Shown here: positions 1 to 7,643 of the stretch, piece after piece | Layout of the letters: every line of letters starts with the position of its first letter | How positions within the stretch are numbered: the first letter of the stretch is position 1 | NCBI GenBank assembly: GCA_021784835.1 | Contig: JAJYHI010000155.1 | Span: 1-64,000 of the forward strand | Direction of reading: 5' to 3' | DNA from: a bacterium | GTDB lineage: Bacteria; SZUA-79; Acidulodesulfobacterales; Acidulodesulfobacteraceae | Length of the DNA stretch: 64,000 nt | The notes under the pieces: model-generated | What the model was told of the DNA's origin: nothing | The model's input: the letters and a program-made list of their open reading frames with translations, nothing else | Databases searched by the model: none | Translations under genes and position numbers: made by a program

Positions 1-34
1 TGTTCTTAAATCTTTAATAAATGACTTAGAATAT

Positions 35-181
35 CTATTTTAGCAGAAAGTAACGACCTGACTTTTTCGTCGGTGAAAACAGGAATTTTAATTCGGTGTT
101 TTTAGTATTATACATTCGGTGACGATAAATACCTATTTTTAACATTGATACAATTGAGTTAAACATATCCGCTCCTATCAT
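35..181 (-). CDS. possible small protein, 48 aa
   Basis: A short reading frame of 48 codons that I do not recognise. A GGAGG element lies 12 nt before the first ATG, and a second in-frame ATG (codon 6, position 166) has AGGAG five bases upstream, so a 43-residue product is also possible. The peptide is basic at its C-terminus (FSPTKKSGRYFLLK). The remaining left-edge sequence (182-303) is AT-rich and holds only two imperfect copies of a TTTAG(G)TGGGTGAA motif at about 236-272. The case for a gene rests on the ribosome-binding sites alone; it could be the remnant of a larger gene in this degraded accessory region. Confidence 0.22.
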   Translation of the reverse strand: MIGADMFNSIVSMLKIGIYRHRMYNTKNTELKFLFSPTKKSGRYFLLK

Positions 182-303
182 TTTTTAGTATATCCTCCCA
201 TATGATAAATAATTATTTTAGGGAGTAATATACCATTTTAGGTGGGTGAAAATAAACGCAATTTAGTGGGTGAATTTATATTAGCATTAACATATTCCTT
301 AGC

Positions 304-1020
304 GTGCTGAGGGACAAATTAGCCAGTACCAACAACGACCAGGACAAGCAACTTTTTTCAAACATGATTTCAATGATTGAGTCTTTAGACGAAAAGACAA
401 AGGACGGGCAGTTTTTTTTCGGAACCGAACGGTTTGAATATGTTTGGGAAAAGCTGATAGACAGGGTATTTGGGATTCAGGGCAAGGATGAATATTTTCC
501 CCGCACCAGATGGTCGCTTAGGGTGGGCAATGAGAGGACTAACACGGCCTTAGAACCTGACACTATAATGCTTTACAATGGAAAGACATATGTTCTTGAT
601 GCAAAATATTACCGCTTCGGCTTTACAGGAAGTCCACGTGATTTGCCCCAATCCAATTCTATCAGCAAGCAAATCACCTATGGAGAATACGCCTATTGTA
701 AACTTAAGGGGGAGACCGGAAATAACGGGGCTACTGTCTATAATGCGTTTATCATGCCCTACAATGCTAGCGACAACCAGTTTGGCTCAAGCGACATTTA
801 CCTAAACGTCGGGGAAGCTACCGCGGATTGGAAAACAACAGGACGTAAATACGAAAAAATTCAGGGCATCCTTGCGGACATACGTTACCTAATGCACCAC
901 TGCATTGGCAATTCAAAGAATGAAATGATGCGGCTGGCCCAATCCATTGAGGGCGTAGCAAATGGAGTTACTGGCGGGGTACTGATAAACGGAAATGAAT
1001 CCGTAAAAACTCTAGAATAG
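304..1020 (+). CDS. LlaJI/McrC-type restriction endonuclease, N-terminally truncated
   Basis: This is the C-terminal nuclease half of a LlaJI-family restriction endonuclease. The PD-(D/E)XK core is visible: E42 in an alpha helix (TERFEYVWEKLI), then EPD at 84-86 and the catalytic DAKYY at 99-103. LlaJI-family proteins are usually much longer. Here the frame is open only back to a TGA at 271-273, and the GTG at 304 starts in what looks like mid-protein sequence, with no clear Shine-Dalgarno. I therefore read it as a 5'-truncated, probably decayed gene. It converges on the vsr-like gene, a common partner of cytosine-methylating restriction systems. No methyltransferase or GTPase subunit is in the window. 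Confidence 0.6.
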   Translation: MLRDKLASTNNDQDKQLFSNMISMIESLDEKTKDGQFFFGTERFEYVWEKLIDRVFGIQGKDEYFPRTRWSLRVGNERTNTALEPDTIMLYNGKTYVLDAKYYRFGFTGSPRDLPQSNSISKQITYGEYAYCKLKGETGNNGATVYNAFIMPYNASDNQFGSSDIYLNVGEATADWKTTGRKYEKIQGILADIRYLMHHCIGNSKNEMMRLAQSIEGVANGVTGGVLINGNESVKTLE

Positions 1021-1034
1021 TAGAAAGCAAGTGT

Positions 1035-1439
1035 TCATTTTAGGAACATAATCATATTGCTGACTGATTTATCGATATCTTTCTTTATTTCATGCTCCCA
1101 TATCCTAAGAACCTTCCATCCCAGTCCTTTAAGCGCCAAATCGTTCTCCCTGTCCCTTTCCATATTCCTTTCAATTTTCGATAGCCAGTAACTTCCTTCG
1201 GGATGCCTTTCCTTAAGCTTATGTATCTCATGCCCGTGCCAGAAGTCGCCGTCTATGAATACCGCCCTCTTTTTCCGGGGAAGCGCGATATCCGGGCTGC
1301 CCGGAACCCTGCCGTAATGCTTCTGGAAGTAAATTTTCCGGCGACGAAGCTCTCTGAAGACTAAAAGTTCAACTCTTGTATTCTTAGAGCGGATATTGGA
1401 CATGATCTCGCTCCTTTTCTCCTTGGAAAATACGTCCAT
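1035..1439 (-). CDS. vsr: very short patch repair endonuclease Vsr
   Basis: A 134-residue Vsr endonuclease, which nicks beside T:G mismatches left by deamination of 5-methylcytosine. The family signatures are all present: the N-terminal RSEIMSNIRSKNT helix, the long VPGSPDIALPRKKRAVFIDGDFWHG core with the catalytic Asp and the His of FWHGH, and the closing ..GWKVLRIWEHEI. The ATG at 1439 (MDVFSKEKRS) is preferred because 12 residues upstream of it (from 1475) are not like the family. Its length matches the family. It lies tail-to-tail with the restriction-endonuclease fragment, 14 bp away. No cytosine methyltransferase is in view, so it may be a leftover of a lost restriction-modification system. 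Confidence 0.85.
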   Translation of the reverse strand: MDVFSKEKRSEIMSNIRSKNTRVELLVFRELRRRKIYFQKHYGRVPGSPDIALPRKKRAVFIDGDFWHGHEIHKLKERHPEGSYWLSKIERNMERDRENDLALKGLGWKVLRIWEHEIKKDIDKSVSNMIMFLK

Positions 1440-1531
1440 AATTGCAAAATAAGCAGACAATTGACACTTACGCAATATCTGCCATAAAATTTATAACGGG
1501 CGGATGAGACATTTACACAGTTTAGTTTACA

Positions 1532-2392
1532 CTATCCTAAAGTTAAAGAGTTTTGAACGGTCTCAACGGTTTCCTTTTCCATTCTTTGAAATTCTTTCTC
1601 GATTTCTCTTATTTTGGAAAAAGGTAAAGGAAATCGAATTGCATTGTTGCTACATATATCTATCATGAAGAATTTATCCCTAGCTTTATTGTAAACACGC
1701 TCAATAATTGTGTCTCCGTATTTATTGCTATCTATTTTTTTGAGCATTTCAGGATAATGTCTTATAAATATACCTAGGCAACTAATAAATCTATAATCAG
1801 TACCATTTTTTTTTAATGCTTCAAATGCCTCATTAAGATTTTTATGTCCGGTATTATTATTTGTTTCTAATAATTTATTGTAAAATCGTAAAAAATCATC
1901 CTGGGCGTTTTTCACAGCAATCTCGTTAGGAGACCCTATAAAAGCAAATATTGGAGACCTATCAAGGGAACCAGAACTCTTAGCGGCTTCTGTAAATATT
2001 TTTTGTAAATTAACTCCTTCGCAGGCAGACATAACTACAAATAAATTATTGCACATTCTAAGATTAATTTCTTTAAATTTTTCAACCAATTCAAACCACT
2101 TAACAAAGTCCTCCTCTCCAACGTCAATACCTTTCTCATTGCCATGAGCCTCAATATGGATAATTGGCATTATTTTGAATTTATGGATTTCATCAGCAAT
2201 TTTGTCCAAATAATCAAAAAGCTCTTTTTTATTATTTGCCAGTTCATATTTAGGTTTGAATGGTTCACCGCCGGGAAGAAGTGCAAAAGGAAGAGCTAAA
2301 AAGAGATTTTTTCCTGTACGACCACGTCCCTCAGGTATTGTCTCAATAATTCTAATGGTATTAATATCGAATAAGTTAGTTATCATTATCAA
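1532..2392 (-). CDS. caspase/CHAT-like cysteine protease candidate
   Basis: I cannot place this 286-residue protein in a named family, but it carries the two sequence blocks of clan CD (caspase-hemoglobinase fold) proteases. A hydrophobic strand leads into HIEAHGNEKG with His83-Gly84, and a second strand, LFVVMSACEG, places Cys124 about 40 residues later. The next strand, SPIFAFIGSP, fits the Rossmann-like core. There is no signal peptide or membrane segment. CHAT/caspase-like proteins in accessory regions often act as effectors in defence systems. No obvious sensor gene is attached; the neighbours are putative nucleases. Family membership rests on motif reading only. Confidence 0.45.
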   Translation of the reverse strand: MIMITNLFDINTIRIIETIPEGRGRTGKNLFLALPFALLPGGEPFKPKYELANNKKELFDYLDKIADEIHKFKIMPIIHIEAHGNEKGIDVGEEDFVKWFELVEKFKEINLRMCNNLFVVMSACEGVNLQKIFTEAAKSSGSLDRSPIFAFIGSPNEIAVKNAQDDFLRFYNKLLETNNNTGHKNLNEAFEALKKNGTDYRFISCLGIFIRHYPEMLKKIDSNKYGDTIIERVYNKARDKFFMIDICSNNAIRFPLPFSKIREIEKEFQRMEKETVETVQNSLTLG

Positions 2393-2503
2393 GATTTTGT
2401 TTACTTTTTAAAATTGCTTTTTTAATTTATTCTCAAATATACCATATTCTCGGTAACACAGATTAAGGAATTTAATTCAGTACGTAAAATTATCAAAGGT
2501 GCT

Positions 2504-3529
2504 TTATATGTCATATTTTAATGCCATATAAAAGCCATTGTTTTGCGAACGTGCAATATCAATTATTTCACTTAGTTTGTTTTTGTCGTACAAGCAAATA
2601 AAGGAAGAAGAAAGATTGACATTATATAGCCTTAAAAAGCTTCGATATAAAGAATTAGAAAATTTTTTATCACTGCAAGGATTTTGAAAAATAAATTTTT
2701 CTGTAAAGGCGTTTATTATAACAAAATCTATTTTGTTATCCTGTCTATAGAATCTTCCATTGAATTCCATTGGACAAATTTCGGATCCTAAATCATATGC
2801 ACCGGTATAGCTATTATATATGCGATCGCCTTTTTTAGAGTAAAAAGCATTCCATATTGCTCCAGAAGTTATTGAGCCTCTAAACGCTAATATTGGACGG
2901 CATTGCTCCGCCATATTGAATCCACCGAAATCTATTGGGTCGTTAAGATCGAGCCATAAAATGGAGATATTTTTTCCGCTGAATTGTTTTGGCTTTTCTT
3001 GCTTTATTTGCGAGAATTTTTGAACCGCTTCGTAGGCTATATTGTAATCAGGTTTAGTAGGGTATCCACAGGGGGCAACGGTCTTCAATTCCATTTTTAT
3101 TTCTCCCTTGGATGAAACGTGCCTCGTAACTCCATGATTATGCGCAGTTGTTTTTTTAGGGGAACGTGTTTTTTGAGGAGTATTTACTTCTATTGAGATA
3201 TTAGCATTATTGTTATTGAGATTAAAATCGCTGCCGCTTTTTTTCATTTCAAGTTTAAATTCGTCAAAGGCTAATATTATTTCGCCTAATGCCATCATCT
3301 CCCCTAAAAGCCCGGAGAAATTTTCTTTGGTTTGATTTTCTCCCGATTTTAAAAAATCAGAAATTTTCTTTTTTAGCCAGTCTTTTTGATTGGAAGTAAT
3401 AATTTTCAATAAGTATTCAAACCGACATTTTATCCTTGAAAAATCAGATGTTTCTATTATTCTGATTAAGGGGAGTTTGATTTCATTTTTAATATTTTTA
3501 AATTCTTCTAAAAATTTATCGATTGTCAT
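2504..3529 (-). CDS. unknown protein with possible PD-(D/E)XK nuclease core
   Basis: A 341-residue protein I do not recognise. Around residues 85-115 it has a Glu-containing helix (SGLLGEMMALGEIILAFDEF), then KKSGSDFNL, a short Asn-rich loop and the strand ISIEVNTP. This resembles the E...D...ExN/K arrangement of degenerate PD-(D/E)XK nucleases. The rest is soluble and has no visible repeats or membrane segments. Neighbouring genes on the same strand (the caspase-like protein 111 bp downstream and another PD-(D/E)XK-like protein upstream) make a defence or DNA-processing role plausible. The catalytic Lys is not obvious, so the nuclease reading is weak. Confidence 0.35.
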   Translation of the reverse strand: MTIDKFLEEFKNIKNEIKLPLIRIIETSDFSRIKCRFEYLLKIITSNQKDWLKKKISDFLKSGENQTKENFSGLLGEMMALGEIILAFDEFKLEMKKSGSDFNLNNNNANISIEVNTPQKTRSPKKTTAHNHGVTRHVSSKGEIKMELKTVAPCGYPTKPDYNIAYEAVQKFSQIKQEKPKQFSGKNISILWLDLNDPIDFGGFNMAEQCRPILAFRGSITSGAIWNAFYSKKGDRIYNSYTGAYDLGSEICPMEFNGRFYRQDNKIDFVIINAFTEKFIFQNPCSDKKFSNSLYRSFLRLYNVNLSSSFICLYDKNKLSEIIDIARSQNNGFYMALKYDI

Positions 3530-3639
3530 AATAAATAGTTTTTATTAATTAACATCTCGCCCTGGCACAGAGTTTTGAACACCACCTTTATTTCAAATTA
3601 TGGTTTTGATTTGAAATTTGAAAGTTTGAAAGTTGTTTT

Positions 3640-4188
3640 TTATTTCCTGTTTCTATTATTTATTTTTTCCATTTTATCCTTGCGAATTAATTGTTCTAAA
3701 ACCCTTATTAATATATCCTCTGTTTTTCCAATCCTATTTTTTTCATCATGAGCCTCTACATTGGTTTTTATTATTTCCATCAAGTCAGATAAAATTGAAT
3801 TAAAGCTCAAAAACTCTATAAATTTATCTTCCTCGATGATCTTTCTTATTTTTGGAGTAAACCAATCGGCTATTAATATTTTTCTAATTTTAAATTTTTC
3901 ACTTTTTATGTAATTTTGCAACCAGTCTTTTTCGAGAAAATTCATCGCATCGGCGAACCATTTTTTAATGTCCTCATATACTTTTTCCGCTTTTCCAGTC
4001 CCCAAAAAACTTTTACATTGTATAATTAACAATTCTTCATGATTTATAGCTAAAATATCTATATCTGTCCAATTCCCTTGCTTATTGCCTTTTTTCTTTC
4101 CCAGCATAAACCAAACTCCTTGTGAAATAAAATATCCTTTTAACAAGTAAAATCTTGCAACTATTTCATCTACGTAACTTGTAGGCAT
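3640..4188 (-). CDS. small PD-(D/E)XK (Mrr-like) nuclease candidate
   Basis: A 182-residue protein with a restriction-endonuclease-like fold signature at residues 42-60. TDIDILAIN supplies the acidic residues D42/D44, and LLIIQCKSF supplies Q57-x-K59 in the variant QxK form used by some nucleases. E8 in the first helix could be the remaining ligand. Such compact QCK proteins are found both as Mrr-like restriction enzymes and as uncharacterised DNA-processing proteins. The C-terminal half is helical and Lys-rich. It sits alone on the minus strand with gaps of more than 50 bp on both sides. Target and partners are unknown. Confidence 0.5.
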   Translation of the reverse strand: MPTSYVDEIVARFYLLKGYFISQGVWFMLGKKKGNKQGNWTDIDILAINHEELLIIQCKSFLGTGKAEKVYEDIKKWFADAMNFLEKDWLQNYIKSEKFKIRKILIADWFTPKIRKIIEEDKFIEFLSFNSILSDLMEIIKTNVEAHDEKNRIGKTEDILIRVLEQLIRKDKMEKINNRNRK

Positions 4189-4245
4189 ATTGAACCTCTC
4201 TTTCCCCTAATAAGTAATAATTATTTTGAGCATATTTAAACCATG

Positions 4246-4839
4246 CTAAACTTTATAATTGTTTTTAAGCCACTCCCGCAGTTCCGGCCACCATATTTCC
4301 GAAACGTCGCTATCGGGCGGAACAGGACAACCACAGTTTTCCCTGAGTTTCCTATCTACAGGGGTCTCCGCAATAGGCCCCCAATACGGGGGAATATCGA
4401 CTGTTTCGGGAACCATTGGGTTCTCGCATAGGCTGTCGACGTTGCCGTCTATCACCTCTTTGCCGACGCGTACCCAGGCATGCCCCCACTTAAAAAGCTC
4501 ACGGCCTTTCGCATCATAATAAATTGCGGTTCCGACAGCAACTCGGCTGGATAATCCCATATAGTCCAATGCTTGCGAAACGAGAATCGCAAACTGAATG
4601 CACATTTCGGAACGTCCGGCCAGGTTCTCGTCGACAAGACCGGCTACGGCATCCAGTAGACCCCGCCGAAACTTTTCGGTCAGCAGCGAAGACTTGTCGA
4701 TAAGGCAGGTGGATGGCTTAGGCCTATTTCCTGCATTTTTTTCGCTACGAATTCTATCAACAATTGCTTGGGATTGTGGCAGTAGGGTTTTGTAAAATTC
4801 TTCACAAGACAAATCCACTGATGGTGAAATCTCTCTCAT
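4246..4839 (-). CDS. transglutaminase-like cysteine peptidase family protein
   Basis: A 197-residue protein with the transglutaminase-like catalytic pattern. C80 lies in GRSEMCIQFAILVSQALDYMG, H120 in WGHAWVRV, and D131 in EVIDGNVD, with the spacing usual for bacterial transglutaminase-core proteins acting as proteases or amide hydrolases. The ..GLSSRVAVG.. strand between Cys and His is also typical. There is no signal peptide, so a cytoplasmic role is likely. The base composition is noticeably richer in GC than the flanking genes, consistent with separate acquisition. Another small unknown ORF lies 27 bp upstream on the same strand, and the two may be a unit. The substrate cannot be inferred. 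Confidence 0.55.
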   Translation of the reverse strand: MREISPSVDLSCEEFYKTLLPQSQAIVDRIRSEKNAGNRPKPSTCLIDKSSLLTEKFRRGLLDAVAGLVDENLAGRSEMCIQFAILVSQALDYMGLSSRVAVGTAIYYDAKGRELFKWGHAWVRVGKEVIDGNVDSLCENPMVPETVDIPPYWGPIAETPVDRKLRENCGCPVPPDSDVSEIWWPELREWLKNNYKV

Positions 4840-4866
4840 CTGTTTATAATTCCTTCCATTTCCATT

Positions 4867-5205
4867 TTATTCACATCTTTCCCTTAAAAAAACCAATGCT
4901 TGAGTCAACACAGCATCTGCAGAGTTACCATTCGTCCAAGGTAAATCATAATGTGACCATACTTCCATATCATTAGGGCTACGATCATATTTTCCATTAA
5001 CATTATATTGAGGATAAGTTGGCTGAACCGTGATATTCTCTAGAATATAGGCTGTTGTGCTATATTTATTATCTCTTAAATCCCTTAAGGCTTCTATTCT
5101 TACTCGCCTTGATTCATGTGAACTTTTAAAACTGACCACAACATCAATTATTTTCTCAATTTCATAGGCTTCATAACATTTTTCTAAAACAGACTCATTA
5201 ATCAT
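4867..5205 (-). CDS. hypothetical protein, 112 aa
   Basis: No family recognised. It is a 112-residue soluble protein with an N-terminal amphipathic helical part (VLEKCYEAYEIEKIIDVVVSF), an Arg-rich helix (ESRRVRIEALRDLRD) and an aromatic C-terminal part containing WSHYDLPWTNG. No signal peptide or membrane helix. It lies 27 bp upstream of the transglutaminase-like gene on the same strand, so the two may be co-transcribed. A partner or immunity role for the downstream enzyme is possible but has no sequence support beyond adjacency. Confidence 0.5.
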   Translation of the reverse strand: MINESVLEKCYEAYEIEKIIDVVVSFKSSHESRRVRIEALRDLRDNKYSTTAYILENITVQPTYPQYNVNGKYDRSPNDMEVWSHYDLPWTNGNSADAVLTQALVFLRERCE

Positions 5206-5277
5206 ATTGAATCACCATTGTATATTGACATTATAAAACTATAAATCTCTATATATAGTATATCAAGTTAAATTTTA

Positions 5278-6948
5278 TTATTTTAACTTCCCCTCTAAAT
5301 CCCCGCACCACACCTTAAAACTTTTACTTTTATTCTTTTTATCCGGATGTTTTTTCCTTAATAAAATTATACCGTAACTTTCAAAATAATTTTCAATCTT
5401 TTCGAAATTTATATTTGAGGCATATTTTCTCAGAAAAAATTTCTCTTTATAATTATCTATATATTTATCGGCTATAAAAATAAATATTGAGAATCCATTA
5501 TCGGAATTCTCAATATTTTTCTGATTAAGTTCTATCAGTAAAACATTTTTTACCGCCGTATCAATCCTATATTGAAACCTTACGGCAATATAATCTCTTA
5601 AATTTCTACCGTCGTAGCTTTCTTTTTTGTTATATCTCTTTTTCTTTCTCTCTATTGGAAATTTAGCCGGATTTGAAACAATAAAGCTGTTTTCTTTGAT
5701 TTTTGATAAATTTTCTTTTTTAAAAATTTCGATAAGTTCTTTAAAATCGTCGAAAGTAAAATAATCTCCTTCGGCTTTCTTTGTCTCGCCAGGTCTTACA
5801 TCGGAGTTTTTTCCGTTTCTTAACTGGTTTAAACTTAAGTCTTTCAAACCTGTCCCTGAAATAATCTCGGCCTTGCCGCCGTCTTTGCCTGTTTTTCCGT
5901 CATCCCTATTTATAATTTCTTTAATAATTTCTACGTCGAAAAAATTGTCCTCGTCTTCATCTATTATTATTTTTGTACGATTTTTATATGAAGGTGCTTC
6001 ATCCGTTAATATATTTGATTCTTTGGTTTTCGTCCTGTAAACGACGTTTTGGGGAATGCTCATCGAAATCTCCTCGATATTATTGCTTTTAAGGGATTTC
6101 CTCCTGACGATTATTTTATCGTGTTCGTATATTAAAGCTTTAGGATTTAAAATTTTATAAATAAAAATCCGCTTATTAGGTTCGTCTTTTAAGGCTATTG
6201 CGTCTATATATCTGCTTTCGGTAAACGGAAAATCTATTTTTAAGGGAACAGAACCGCTGAAACGGCTTTTTAAGTCTAATAACTTTTTTTGGGCGTACAT
6301 ATTATATTTAATAGTATGCCATTTAAGCTTTGCCTGCGCATTTGTCGCATAATAATAAATAAAAACCGCATCGCTGTCCTGAACGCCCGTTTTCAAAAGA
6401 ACATAAGGGTATCCTGTATTCTTATCTATTCCTGTTTCGTGATATAGCGATTCGATTTTAGAATCGAATATTCTTTCGCGCATTGAGGTCGACGTAAAAT
6501 AAAAAGCGGAACCTATAACATGGCAGGGGATTATGACGTAATAATCGTCTAATATGCCGAAATAGGCATACTGATTTTTTATATCGTTTAAATAAATTGA
6601 CTTTTCTATACTGGCATTAGGCTTGGTTATATTGTTTATCTGCCTTATCTTTAGTGCTTGACCGCCGGCAATCGGGAATTTAAGATTCATTAATTCTAAA
6701 TTTTTATTTTTTCCGATTCTTTTGCCGTTTTGATAATAAGTTCCTATAACGTAACGGCTTAATAATTCAGGATATATATTCTCCTGCAAATAAAAATCTT
6801 TTTTTGCTTTTACACTTTTAAATATTGCGTTATAATAATTTTCGCCGGGCTTGGTCGATATATCGGTTATATAATGCAGCTTGAATATTACGTCCTTATA
6901 TTTACTGCTGCTTAATTTGGACAGTTTTAAGTCGCTTAATTTCGGCAT
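5278..6948 (-). CDS. TnsE-like Tn7-type target-selection protein (orphan)
   Basis: A 556-residue protein that resembles TnsE, the Tn7 protein that directs insertion into replicating DNA. Three features support this: a central block YYVIIPCHVIGSAFYFTSTS at about 140-160, like the IPxxELARxFFxxN region of TnsE; a low-complexity acidic linker (about 310-380); and a C-terminal domain with FDDFKELIEIF, then a strand-rich segment ending VKNVLLIELNQ, as in TnsE_C. Total length is close to Tn7 TnsE. No TnsA, B, C or D gene is in the window, so it is an orphan or a remnant. An array of 20-bp repeats and tRNA-Arg lie immediately upstream. The assignment is from remembered family patterns, not a search. 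Confidence 0.45.
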   Translation of the reverse strand: MPKLSDLKLSKLSSSKYKDVIFKLHYITDISTKPGENYYNAIFKSVKAKKDFYLQENIYPELLSRYVIGTYYQNGKRIGKNKNLELMNLKFPIAGGQALKIRQINNITKPNASIEKSIYLNDIKNQYAYFGILDDYYVIIPCHVIGSAFYFTSTSMRERIFDSKIESLYHETGIDKNTGYPYVLLKTGVQDSDAVFIYYYATNAQAKLKWHTIKYNMYAQKKLLDLKSRFSGSVPLKIDFPFTESRYIDAIALKDEPNKRIFIYKILNPKALIYEHDKIIVRRKSLKSNNIEEISMSIPQNVVYRTKTKESNILTDEAPSYKNRTKIIIDEDEDNFFDVEIIKEIINRDDGKTGKDGGKAEIISGTGLKDLSLNQLRNGKNSDVRPGETKKAEGDYFTFDDFKELIEIFKKENLSKIKENSFIVSNPAKFPIERKKKRYNKKESYDGRNLRDYIAVRFQYRIDTAVKNVLLIELNQKNIENSDNGFSIFIFIADKYIDNYKEKFFLRKYASNINFEKIENYFESYGIILLRKKHPDKKNKSKSFKVWCGDLEGKLK

Positions 6949-7003
6949 ATATTTATATTAAACCCGAAAAAAGCCGGCTCCGACTTCAGCGTAAATTTTT
7001 TAG

Positions 7004-7063
7004 TTGCAATAACTTTTGTAGAGTTTCATTATCTTTTGCAGAGTATCAATAACTTTTGTAACT
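7004..7063. repeat. three tandem 20-bp direct repeats
   Basis: Three imperfect copies of a 20-bp unit run head to tail with exact 20-bp periodicity at 7004-7023, 7024-7043 and 7044-7063. The shared core is ATAACTTTTGTAGAG (ATTATCTTTTGCAGAG in the middle copy). They sit between the TnsE-like gene and the 3' end of tRNA-Arg. Spaced ~20-bp binding sites are characteristic of Tn7-type transposon ends, where TnsB binds, but they could also be operator sites or iterons. Confidence 0.6.
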
Positions 7064-7095
7064 TACACAGAGCTTGAAAATAGTTGATTTTTAAC

Positions 7096-7172
7096 TGGTG
7101 TGTCCGGCGGGATTCGAACCCGCTACCTCAGGAGTCGGAGTCCTGAACTCTATCCAGATGAGCTACGGACAC
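7096..7172 (-). tRNA. tRNA-Arg (anticodon CCG)
   Basis: A complete cloverleaf on the minus strand. The acceptor GTGTCCG pairs with CGGACAC, followed by discriminator A and an encoded CCA (7096-7098). The anticodon stem CAGGA/TCCTG carries loop CTCCGAC, giving anticodon CCG (Arg). The T arm GCGGGTTCGAATCCCGC is canonical. The gene's 3' end points into the accessory region (1-7.1 kb), the orientation expected if an island integrated at the 3' end of this tRNA; I saw no second copy of the 3' tRNA sequence in the window. Confidence 0.95.
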
Positions 7173-7643
7173 ATAAATAACGGCTAAATTGTAATTAGGC
7201 TATTCATGCGATATGCAATGACTGTGCCCAAAAATAGCGCGGGATAAGCCTTAATCAATCAAAATACCGCAATCCAGACATATATAATAATATAATAAAC
7301 GCATATTAAATTCAATCCTAAACGCAAATCCTAAATCCTGACTTAAAAATTTATATTTTCCAAAAATCTCTTAAACCGGCGTCCGAACGGGAACGAAAAA
7401 TTTCTATCGGCAATTTAGGAACTCGGCCATAACTTGAAATTTAATCCTAATTGTTTTAACATATTATTAATCTCCTTGTTTATTTGTTTCTCGCCTGGCG
7501 GGCGAAATATAATTAGCAATAATTATATCTCTGAAAAGCAGATAAATAAAGGAGTTTTTTAGTTTTTAAGCTAATTTCTATCGGCTAATTTGGGTTATTA
7601 TTATTTTATATAGGTAATTCTAAATCGGGATTTGAGCCAATAA
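7173..7643. other. intergenic region with small repeats
   Basis: A 471-bp AT-rich stretch without a recognisable gene except the 15-codon frame listed separately. It holds a pair of near-identical ~20-bp direct repeats (AATTTCTATCGGC.AATTTAGG) at 7399-7420 and 7573-7594, and a short hairpin TCGCC-TGGCG-GGCGA near 7491-7505. I see no strong promoter and no tRNA or structured-RNA signature beyond these. Confidence 0.5.
7415..7462 (-). CDS. possible 15-aa leader peptide or gene remnant
   Basis: An ATG preceded by a strong Shine-Dalgarno (AAGGAG, 9 bases upstream) opens a 15-codon frame, MLKQLGLNFKLWPSS, ended by TAA. The same frame stays open for a further 23 codons after this stop (to 7343), with a basic aromatic sequence (FSFPFGRRFKRFL). 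It may be a real micropeptide, a leader, or the start of a gene broken by a nonsense mutation. The ribosome-binding site is the only positive evidence. Confidence 0.2.
   Translation of the reverse strand: MLKQLGLNFKLWPSS

Noticed and set aside
7004..7063. CRISPR array
   Set aside because: The 20-bp units are directly adjacent with no unique spacers and no cas genes are present.
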